From assembly GCF_000154705.2 (NCBI RefSeq), contig NZ_CM002917.1, positions 4,125,353-4,189,352 on the forward strand: DNA of 64,000 nucleotides. Direction: 5' to 3'. The stretch comes from Hoeflea phototrophica DFL-43 (GTDB lineage: Bacteria > Pseudomonadota > Alphaproteobacteria > Rhizobiales > Rhizobiaceae). How positions within the stretch are numbered: position 1 is the first letter of the stretch; each line of letters starts with the position of its first letter. Of the stretch, positions 54,926-62,125 are shown piece after piece. The translations under genes were made by a program, and so were the position numbers. The notes under the pieces were generated by a model, which was given only the letters and a program-made list of their open reading frames with translations, searched no databases and had not been told where the DNA came from.

Positions 54926-56572
54926 GTGCTGACAAGCTCACTGACAGGACCTGAACATCACGCCGCCCGTATGGGCGGCGTGATTGCGTTGGTCGCAGTG
55001 GGCCTCGCCCTGGCCGTACCAATAGCCGTATTGATTTCCTTTGGAATCTCGAGCGGAGGCAGCAGCAGCGCGTCGGGCAACCAGAGCGCATACCTGATGC
55101 GCATCACCTGGTTCACGCTGATGCAGGCCGGGTTGTCCACACTGCTCAGTGTGCTGATCGCCATCCCGCTTGCCCGTGCGCTTGCCCGGCGACCCCATTT
55201 CGCAGGCCGGGAATGGCTGATCAGCTTGTTTGCGCTACCGCTCGGCCTCCCCCCATTGGTCGCGGCCCTCGGCCTGATCGAGATCTGGGGCCGCAGCGGG
55301 CTCGCCAATCAGGGCCTGGCCCTGTTCGGCGTCCAGACACCCTTCTCGATTTACGGGCTTAGCGGAATCCTGCTGGCACATGTGTTCTTCAACATGCCAC
55401 TGGCCACCCGGCTGATCCTTCCGGCCTTGCAGCGGTTGCCGGGCGAGTACTGGAAAACCGCAGCCAATCTCGGGCTCGGTGGCTTCACCCTGTTTCGCCT
55501 GATCGAATGGCCGACGATGCGCCGGTCTGTAGCAGGCGCTGCGGGTCTGGTCTTCATGCTGTGTGCCACATCGTTCACACTCGTGCTGGTTCTGGGCGGC
55601 GGCCCGGCTGCCACCACCCTGGAGGTGGCGATCTATCAGGCACTGCGGTTTGACTTCGATCCAAACCGCGTGGTGTTGCTCTCAGGCATCCAGATCGCCC
55701 TCACGCTGGCAATCATGGCCGGACTGAAGCTTATTTCGGCTCCCACCGATCCGGGCAGCACCAAGGGCGGTGGCACAATGCGGCCCGATGTGCGTGGCGG
55801 ATGGGCAACCCTGCCCGATGCCCTGCTGATTGGCCTTGGAGCGCTGTTCGTGGCCGGTCCGATGGCAGCGGTGGTCTTTGCCGGCCTTGCCGCAGACCTG
55901 CCCAGACTGCTTGGCGATCCACTGTTCTGGCGCGCCACGGCAACCAGCTTCGGCATTGGTGCAGCGGCGGCCTTGCTCGCCATCCTGATTGCAGGCCTGA
56001 TGGTCCGTGCACGCCATTCCGCCGGCGATCCACCCACCAGACGAAGTCTGGCAATACTCTCCACATTTTCGGGAGCTGCGGGATCACTCACTTTGCTGGT
56101 CCCGCCGGTCGTCCTTGGCGCCGGCTGGTTTCTGATGCTCGGCGGCGGCGCGGGGCAACTCGCAGCACCTCTGGCAGCTATCATCACTGTCAATGCGCTG
56201 ATGGCGCTGCCCTTTGTGATGCGGGTGCTCGAACCCGCCTATCAGACCGCCATGGCACGCAATGGCCGGCTCTCGCTATCGCTCGGCATCACGGGTTTCA
56301 ACCGGCTCCGGCACATTGATCTGCCGGCCATTCTGATGCCGCTGACCACCGGCTTTGCTTTCGCGCTGGCGCTGTCACTGGGCGATCTCGGCGCAATCGC
56401 ACTGTTTGGCAGCGATCGCATCATCACCCTGCCCTGGCTGCTCTATCAGAAACTCGGCAGTTACCGGACCGATGACGCCGCGGGACTTGCGCTTTTGCTG
56501 GGCATTGCGACCATGGGGCTCATCTTGATGGCCGACAGATTAGGCAATCCCAGCAAGGAGGAGAGGCGTTGA
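54926..56572 (+). CDS. thiP: Thiamine ABC transporter permease
   Basis: 548 residues, about twelve membrane helices, a duplicated binding-protein-dependent permease typical of ThiP. EAA-type loops: LPGEYWKTAANLGLGGFTLFRLIEWPTMRRS and RNGRLSLSLGITGFNRLRHIDLPAILM, one per half. The start is taken as GTG 54926; no strong ribosome binding site precedes it, and the stop of thiB lies 16 bases upstream, so coupling is likely. Overlaps thiQ by four bases. Confidence 0.94.
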   Translation: MLTSSLTGPEHHAARMGGVIALVAVGLALAVPIAVLISFGISSGGSSSASGNQSAYLMRITWFTLMQAGLSTLLSVLIAIPLARALARRPHFAGREWLISLFALPLGLPPLVAALGLIEIWGRSGLANQGLALFGVQTPFSIYGLSGILLAHVFFNMPLATRLILPALQRLPGEYWKTAANLGLGGFTLFRLIEWPTMRRSVAGAAGLVFMLCATSFTLVLVLGGGPAATTLEVAIYQALRFDFDPNRVVLLSGIQIALTLAIMAGLKLISAPTDPGSTKGGGTMRPDVRGGWATLPDALLIGLGALFVAGPMAAVVFAGLAADLPRLLGDPLFWRATATSFGIGAAAALLAILIAGLMVRARHSAGDPPTRRSLAILSTFSGAAGSLTLLVPPVVLGAGWFLMLGGGAGQLAAPLAAIITVNALMALPFVMRVLEPAYQTAMARNGRLSLSLGITGFNRLRHIDLPAILMPLTTGFAFALALSLGDLGAIALFGSDRIITLPWLLYQKLGSYRTDDAAGLALLLGIATMGLILMADRLGNPSKEERR

Positions 56573-57291
56573 ACGCCCCCGCAATCACATTCGACGCGGT
56601 TTGCTTCGGCGTCGGGAATCTGAGCGCGGAGTTCTCCTTCAGCCGCGAGGCAGGCAGCGTCACCGCCGTTCTGGGACCATCGGGCGCAGGCAAATCGACA
56701 CTGCTCAATCTCGCCGCCGGCTTTTTGTCTCCGCGCAGCGGCGAGATCCGTCTCCACGGAAAACGGGTCAATGAGCTTGCTCCGGCCGAACGCGGTGTTT
56801 CAATGGTGTTCCAGGACAACAACCTCTTCGCCCACCTCGACATCCGCACAAATATCGGCCTTGGCCTCGATCCCGCCCTGCGGCTTGACGCTGCAGCTTG
56901 GTCACGTGTCGAGGCGGCTCTGGAGCGCGTTGACCTTGCCGGTTTTGGCAATCGCATGCCGGCGACGCTTTCAGGCGGCGAACGCCAGCGTGTCGCGCTG
57001 GCCCGCGCCTTTGCCCGCCACCGGCCGCTGCTGCTTCTCGATGAGCCGTTTGATGGCCTCGGCCCCGGTTTGGCCGCCGACATGTTGTCCCTGATGCTCG
57101 ATATCCGCACCGAAGTCGGCGCGACCGTGATCATGGTCACCCACGATCCCGATGAAGCCAGGACGGCGGCCCAGCAGGTGCTGTTCGTCTCGGGCGGACG
57201 GATCACTGCGGATGCGTCCATAGCCGGCTTTTTTGAACGCCGCGACTTGCCCGATCTCGAGAAATATTTGGGCCGTTCCGCCACTTCTTGA
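56569..57291 (+). CDS. thiQ: Thiamine ABC transporter ATP-binding protein
   Basis: 240 residues with TTG start at 56569 (overlapping TTGA) and a strong AAGGAGGAGAGG upstream. Walker A GPSGAGKSTLLNLAAG, Q-loop MVFQDNNLF, signature LSGGERQRVALARAFARH, Walker B LLLLDEPFDGLGPG, H-loop VTHDPDEA. Powers thiamine/TPP uptake through ThiP. Last gene of the operon. Confidence 0.95.
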   Translation: MNAPAITFDAVCFGVGNLSAEFSFSREAGSVTAVLGPSGAGKSTLLNLAAGFLSPRSGEIRLHGKRVNELAPAERGVSMVFQDNNLFAHLDIRTNIGLGLDPALRLDAAAWSRVEAALERVDLAGFGNRMPATLSGGERQRVALARAFARHRPLLLLDEPFDGLGPGLAADMLSLMLDIRTEVGATVIMVTHDPDEARTAAQQVLFVSGGRITADASIAGFFERRDLPDLEKYLGRSATS

Positions 57292-57431
57292 GCCCGCGCC
57301 ACATTTTGGTCGTGACTGCTTGCCACTGGAGAAGCAGTGTAAAGTAATATAAACCCGTCACTTCCGCTCCGGCCGCCGATGCTCCCAAGCCTCCGTTCCG
57401 GCAAGATTGAAACCGAACGCAGACACGGACA

Positions 57432-58943
57432 ATGGCCAAGACTGCAGCGTCCAATTTGATCTTGATCGGCGCACCCAAACGCGCAAGCCTTAGATCGGCA
57501 GCCTTTTTCGGCACGGCTTTGTTGCTTGCCGGTTGCCAGAACCTTGGCGTGGATTTCTACGAGCCGAATCTGCGGCCATCGAACGTACCGCAGACGGCGG
57601 AAAGCGCAGGCGCGTCCGACCCGCGCACACGGATCGGCGCCAATGAGCATCCCCGGATCATCGCAAGCTATGGCGGCGAATATCGTGACGCCAAGACCGA
57701 ACGTCTGGTGGCACGCATTGTCGGCGCGTTGACACTGGTTTCAGAAAACCCGCAGCAGGCCTACCGCATCACCGTGCTCAATTCGCCCGCTGTCAACGCT
57801 TTTGCGCTGCCCGGCGGATATCTTTATGTGACCCGCGGACTGCTCGCCCTTGCCAATGACGCATCGGAAGTGGCTGCGGTTCTCTCCCATGAAATGGCCC
57901 ATGTCACCGCCAACCACGGACTTGAGCGCCAGCGCCGCGAACAGGAAGTCGAGCTCGCCGGCCAGGTCGCTGAAGAGCTGTTTTCCAATTCCATCGCCGG
58001 ACGGCAGGTGCTCGCCCGCGGCAAGCTTTCACTCGCCGCCTTTTCGCGCAACCAGGAACTCCAGGCTGATGTCATCGGTGTGAGAATGCTCGGAGAGGCA
58101 GGTTACGACCCCTTCGCCGCCGCCCGGTTCCTCGAATCGATGGACGCGAATCAACGCTTCAATTCTGTCGATCCGGACACCGACACCAACCTGGATTTTC
58201 TTGCAAGCCATCCCAATGCCCCTCAGCGCATGCAGCTTGCCAAGAACCATGCGCGCGCCTTCGGTCCTGAAGGCGTCGGAGATCGCGGGCGCGACTACTA
58301 TCTTCAGGGCATTGACGGCCTGTTGTTCGGGGACAGCCCGAATGAAGGCTATGTCCGCGGCACAGAGTTCCTTCATCCCGTGCTTGGGGTCCGCTTCTCG
58401 GTGCCCAACGGCTTCAGGATCGACAACAAGGCGGACGCCGTGCTGGCCACCGGACCTAGGGATCTAGCCGTCCGCTTTGATGGCGTGACAGACAAGAACC
58501 GGCAGGCTCTGTCCAAATACATCGCCAGCGGATGGGTGACCGGGCTGGACGAAAGCTCCATCCGCCAAACACGCATCAGCGGTTTGCCGGCAGCCACGGC
58601 ACGCGCCAGCGCAGACAAATGGGATTTTGATATCACCGTGATCCGGTTCGAAGACCGGATTTATCGCTTCCTGACAGCGGCACCTCGCGGCAGCAGCGAT
58701 CTGGAACCCACCGCCTCCGCAATAAGATCAGGCTTTCGTGTGCTGTCGGACCGTGAAATCCAGGCACTCGAACCCTTGCGGATTCGAATCGTCACGGTGG
58801 CTCAGGGCGATACAGTCGCATCCCTGGCCGCACGCATGCGCGGTGTCGAACGCAAGATGGACCTGTTTAGACTTCTGAACGCGATTGCACCCGGCGCCTC
58901 GCTGAGGGCCGGGCAGAAGGTCAAGATTGTCTCTGACAGATAG
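57432..58943 (+). CDS. M48-family metalloprotease, lipoprotein, with C-terminal LysM-like domain
   Basis: 503 residues. Lipoprotein signal with lipobox LLAGC (Cys35). Zinc protease signature HEMAH (His153, Glu154, His157) in AVLSHEMAHVTANHGLER, third ligand Glu209 in RNQELQADVIGVRML, matching the BepA/YfgC-type periplasmic proteases that act on outer-membrane assembly. The C-terminal fragment RIVTVAQGDTVASLAARMRG, followed by GASLRAGQKVKIV, looks like a LysM-type peptidoglycan-binding module. Monocistronic, about 140 bp after thiQ. Confidence 0.9.
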   Translation: MAKTAASNLILIGAPKRASLRSAAFFGTALLLAGCQNLGVDFYEPNLRPSNVPQTAESAGASDPRTRIGANEHPRIIASYGGEYRDAKTERLVARIVGALTLVSENPQQAYRITVLNSPAVNAFALPGGYLYVTRGLLALANDASEVAAVLSHEMAHVTANHGLERQRREQEVELAGQVAEELFSNSIAGRQVLARGKLSLAAFSRNQELQADVIGVRMLGEAGYDPFAAARFLESMDANQRFNSVDPDTDTNLDFLASHPNAPQRMQLAKNHARAFGPEGVGDRGRDYYLQGIDGLLFGDSPNEGYVRGTEFLHPVLGVRFSVPNGFRIDNKADAVLATGPRDLAVRFDGVTDKNRQALSKYIASGWVTGLDESSIRQTRISGLPAATARASADKWDFDITVIRFEDRIYRFLTAAPRGSSDLEPTASAIRSGFRVLSDREIQALEPLRIRIVTVAQGDTVASLAARMRGVERKMDLFRLLNAIAPGASLRAGQKVKIVSDR

Positions 58944-59005
58944 GCAGGGCCTCTCTTCGGAGAAACCTGGAGACCAGACCCCTAAGCGAGGCAGCCCCGC
59001 TCGGC

Positions 59006-59869
59006 TTAAAGGCTGGCGATTTCCGGCGTTTCACTGGAAAGCACTGCGCGAAGCTTTTCCAGAGCGCGGTTTTCGATCTGGCGGACCCTTTCCTTGGAAA
59101 TTCCAAGCGTGGCTCCGAGCGCCTCGAGCGTCGCGCCTTCCTCTGCCAGCCGCCGCTTGCGGATAATCAGAAGCTCGCGGGGATTGAGCGTGTTGAGCGC
59201 ATCTCCCAGCCAGGTATTGCGCCGCTCCTCGTCAATGATTGTCGAAACCTGTTCATCTGGAAGCGGTTCGTCGCTCTTGAGGAAGTCCATACGGTCGGAC
59301 GATGCTCCGGACTCGCCATCCGACATCGGCGCGTTGAGGGACGAATCGGGGCCGGATAGCCGCGCATCCATAACCGCGACATCCTTGACGTGGACGCCCA
59401 GCGAATCTGCAATCTGAATGTGAATGGCGGAGTCGGTCAGGGTCGGATCATCCTGCGCCAGCCGCGCGCGCAAGCGTCTGAGATTGAAGAAAAGAGCTTT
59501 TTGGGCAGAGCTGGTTCCGCCCCGGACAATGGACCAGTTGCGAAGAATGTAGTCCTGTATCGATGCACGAATCCACCAGGTTGCGTAGGTGGAAAAGCGA
59601 ACCTCGCGCTCAGGGTCGAAACGTGCAGCCGCCTCAAGCAGCCCGACGTGCCCTTCCTGGACCAGATCACCCATCGGCAAACCGAAATTTCGGAATTTCG
59701 CGGCCATGGAAATCACCAGGCGCATATGTGCCATAGTAATCTTGTGAAGAGCGTCCTGGTCCTTGTTGTTCTTCCAGGCGACTGCGAGATCATGTTCCTC
59801 GTCACGCTCCAGATAGGGCGCAGCCATCGCCGCACGGACCATTTGCCTGTTAGCCAAAGTCGCTGTCAT
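59006..59869 (-). CDS. rpoH: RNA polymerase sigma-32-type factor, second RpoH
   Basis: 287 residues from ATG 59869 with CAGGAGCG upstream. Region 2: HMRLVISMAAKFRNFGLPMGDLVQEGHVGLLEAAARFDPEREVRFSTYATWWIRASIQDYILRNWS; the RpoH box is QKALFFNLRRLRARL; region 4 ends LEALGATLGISKERVRQIENRALEKLR. Such factors direct heat-shock or oxidative-stress transcription. The divergence in the region between 2 and 4 (acidic, DGESGASSDRMD) is typical of the RpoH2 paralogue of rhizobia, usually linked to singlet-oxygen and oxidative stress. Confidence 0.93.
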   Translation of the reverse strand: MTATLANRQMVRAAMAAPYLERDEEHDLAVAWKNNKDQDALHKITMAHMRLVISMAAKFRNFGLPMGDLVQEGHVGLLEAAARFDPEREVRFSTYATWWIRASIQDYILRNWSIVRGGTSSAQKALFFNLRRLRARLAQDDPTLTDSAIHIQIADSLGVHVKDVAVMDARLSGPDSSLNAPMSDGESGASSDRMDFLKSDEPLPDEQVSTIIDEERRNTWLGDALNTLNPRELLIIRKRRLAEEGATLEALGATLGISKERVRQIENRALEKLRAVLSSETPEIASL

Positions 59870-60098
59870 GACACGCTCCTGTTCCAACTTGCTTCTGGTA
59901 CAGTTACGCCGAAGAGCGGAATTCGGATCATCACAGCAGATGACATATCTGTGATCGCAGCACCTTCCGAGCGCCACATCTCATTCGAGAACCAGGTTTT
60001 TCCGGAAAGGAGATGTCTTTCCCGAACCGGGTTTCGGGCCATTCCCCTTGAGGTAGCGTATCAGAAACAGCAGGTTCGGAATGCGCAAAATACAGATA

Positions 60099-60132
60099 CA
60101 AAAAGGCCCGGGCGCGCCATGCGTCCGGGCCT
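60099..60132 (-). terminator. Rho-independent terminator after carD
   Basis: CCGGGCCT (60125-60132) and AGGCCCGG (60104-60111) form an 8-bp GC-rich stem; on the minus strand it is followed by a T run. It lies 27 bases beyond the carD stop. Confidence 0.8.
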
Positions 60133-60158
60133 CAAATGTCAATCAAATCGAGATTTGA

Positions 60159-60728
60159 TTACGCAGCTTCTTCCTGCGCGCCGTCCTCATCAGCGGCCTT
60201 GCCGCGCTTCGGACCCTTGTTCAGGTTGGTTTCAATCAACCGAACGGCTTCTGTGTCCGACATCTTGTTGACTGCGGCCAGTTCACGCGCCATGCGGTCG
60301 AGTGCGGCTTCATAAAGCTGCCGCTCAGAATAGGACTGCTCCGGCTGATTTTCTGCGCGGTAAAGGTCGCGTACCACTTCAGCAATCGAGATCAGGTCGC
60401 CGGAATTGATTTTCGCATCATATTCCTGCGCACGGCGCGACCACATGGTGCGCTTGACGCGGGCACGGCCCTGAACGACCTTGAGAGCGCGCTCGACAAA
60501 ATCAGTCTCGGAAAGCTTGCGCATACCAATGGTCGAGGCCTTGGCGACCGGAACCTTGAGGCGCATCTTGTCTTTTTCAAAGTCAATCACGAACAATTCG
60601 AGCTTGTGGCCAGCCACTTCCTGCTCTTCGATGGCAACGATCTGGCCAACGCCATGCGCTGGATAAACGATCGATTCACCGGTCTTGAAACCCTGTCTCG
60701 TCGATGATTTTTTTTGCTGGGTTGTCAT
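60159..60728 (-). CDS. carD: CarD-family transcriptional regulator
   Basis: 189 residues. N-terminal RNA-polymerase-interacting domain: GFKTGESIVYPAHGVGQIVAIEEQEVAGHKLELFVIDFEKDKMRLKVPVAKASTIGMRKL; the C-terminal helical part, DLISIAEVVRDLYRAENQPEQSYSERQLYEAALDRMARELA, binds DNA at the -10 upstream fork. CarD stabilises open complexes at rRNA and other promoters. Its tail is Lys/Glu-rich (KGPKRGKAADEDG). Own terminator at 60099-60132. Confidence 0.95.
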   Translation of the reverse strand: MTTQQKKSSTRQGFKTGESIVYPAHGVGQIVAIEEQEVAGHKLELFVIDFEKDKMRLKVPVAKASTIGMRKLSETDFVERALKVVQGRARVKRTMWSRRAQEYDAKINSGDLISIAEVVRDLYRAENQPEQSYSERQLYEAALDRMARELAAVNKMSDTEAVRLIETNLNKGPKRGKAADEDGAQEEAA

Positions 60729-61151
60729 GCGTGTTCATTACTCCCTGTTACGGAAACGGACACTGGGAGCCGGGCAGGGGTTGTCCGGACAGGTCCTGAG
60801 TGCGCCCAGGAGCGCACCACACCAACAAAGCCGAGCCGAAAGTGAAACCTGCAGGTCAACAAAGAGACAAACGTCGAGAGGCTGATGCCGTTCCGGCAGC
60901 TACAGCGCTGCAGGAATATGGTCGCCGCGCGAAGGACGTTTGCTTTCGTTTTTTTTGCTTCTTGTTTCGCCCTGACGGCGCCTCGAAAATGTCAGCAAGA
61001 AAGACACTATCACAAAATATCGCATAAATCAATGATTTGCGAGTTCACGTCATTCGTACGCAAACAGGCTCGTCAAGCTATGATCATCCACACCGCAACG
61101 CAGCGGATCGGATTGTTGCAATGCAAAGAAATCGCAGCGCTTTGAACGCGA
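60729..61151. other. 423-bp intergenic region between carD and fdxA
   Basis: Both neighbours read on the minus strand; this stretch should hold the carD promoter and the 3' end of the fdxA transcript. No protein-coding frame with a ribosome binding site and normal codon use is visible. It contains a T-rich run on the plus strand (TTTCGTTTTTTTTGCTTC, 60946-60963) and an AT-rich tract at about 61010-61035, but I can identify no RNA gene. Confidence 0.5.
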
Positions 61152-61490
61152 TCAATCGCCTTCGCCAGGCTCGGCGGAGAAGTACTTCTCGAATTTGCCT
61201 TCCGTGCCGTCAAAGTCCTTGGCGTCGTCCGGTGCATCGCGTTTGACCGTGATATTGGGCCACTTGTCGGCATACTCGGTGTTGACCACGAGCCACTTCT
61301 CCATGCCGGGCTCGGTGTCGGGTTTGATCGCCTCGGCTGGACATTCCGGTTCGCACACGCCGCAATCGATGCATTCATCAGGATGAATGACCAGCATGTT
61401 CTCACCTTCGTAGAAGCAGTCGACGGGGCAAACTTCAACGCAATCCATGTATTTGCAACGGATGCAATTGTCGGTCACCACATAAGTCAT
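61152..61490 (-). CDS. fdxA: Seven-iron ferredoxin FdxA
   Basis: 112 residues from ATG 61490 with GGAGACTGAG before it. Cluster motifs: [21 protein letters not shown] and [16 protein letters not shown], giving one [3Fe-4S] and one [4Fe-4S] cluster. The conserved C-terminal extension [16 protein letters not shown] is the alphaproteobacterial FdxA form. Low-potential electron carrier. It sits between carD and the S4-domain gene, the usual rhizobial order. Confidence 0.96.
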   Translation of the reverse strand: MTYVVTDNCIRCKYMDCVEVCPVDCFYEGENMLVIHPDECIDCGVCEPECPAEAIKPDTEPGMEKWLVVNTEYADKWPNITVKRDAPDDAKDFDGTEGKFEKYFSAEPGEGD

Positions 61491-61721
61491 CTCAGTCTCC
61501 TGCGTGTGGATGCGATCCACGTGTCAATGATGCTGCAAACTCTGAACAATCACTGTTTATTCGGGCTTGCCCACGCTGCTCAAGGAAAAATATTCCAAAG
61601 CCATGAACACACGTCAACTTCGGCGGTCAGGTAACGGCTTTGAGCCTGCTTTGCAAGATCTCAGGCGCGCCGCGCGCAAAGGTCGCTGCGAAAGGCGGAC
61701 CTCGATTCTGGCAGTCTGCGC

Positions 61722-62114
61722 TCAATCATCAGTTTCGGGATTGCGGAACATGTCGATCTTGCGGCGGTCGCGCTTGGTGGGACGGCCAGCGCCGGGTTCA
61801 CGCTCAGCCGCTTTCAACACCACCATCTTGTCAACTGCCGCAGGCTTCGGGGTTAAATCCTCATAAAGCAATTGTGCCTCTGGCGCGGGGCCGCGCCTGT
61901 GCCCGCATCCAGCGATGCGGAGGACCAGGATTTTACGCTCCAGCGAAATCGTCAGAACGTCATCGGGTTTGACCGCAAAACTCGGTTGGTCGATCTTGTC
62001 GCCATTGACCCGCACCTTGCCGCCCGCAACAAATTTGGCTGCGAGCGTCCGCGATTTGATCACGCGCGCGAAAAACAGCCATTTGTCGATCCGCTGTCGT
62101 GCCGCCTGATCCAT
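61722..62114 (-). CDS. S4-domain RNA-binding protein (Hsp15-like)
   Basis: 130 residues. The N-terminal S4 domain: QRIDKWLFFARVIKSRTLAAKFVAGGKVRVNGDKIDQPSFAVKPDDVLTISL; the tail is basic (GAGRPTKRDRRKIDMF). E. coli Hsp15 binds stalled 50S subunits with nascent chains; the same role is plausible. It lies 11 bases downstream of the helicase gene, so is likely co-transcribed with it. Confidence 0.9.
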   Translation of the reverse strand: MDQAARQRIDKWLFFARVIKSRTLAAKFVAGGKVRVNGDKIDQPSFAVKPDDVLTISLERKILVLRIAGCGHRRGPAPEAQLLYEDLTPKPAAVDKMVVLKAAEREPGAGRPTKRDRRKIDMFRNPETDD

Positions 62115-62125
62115 GGGCCCTGGAA

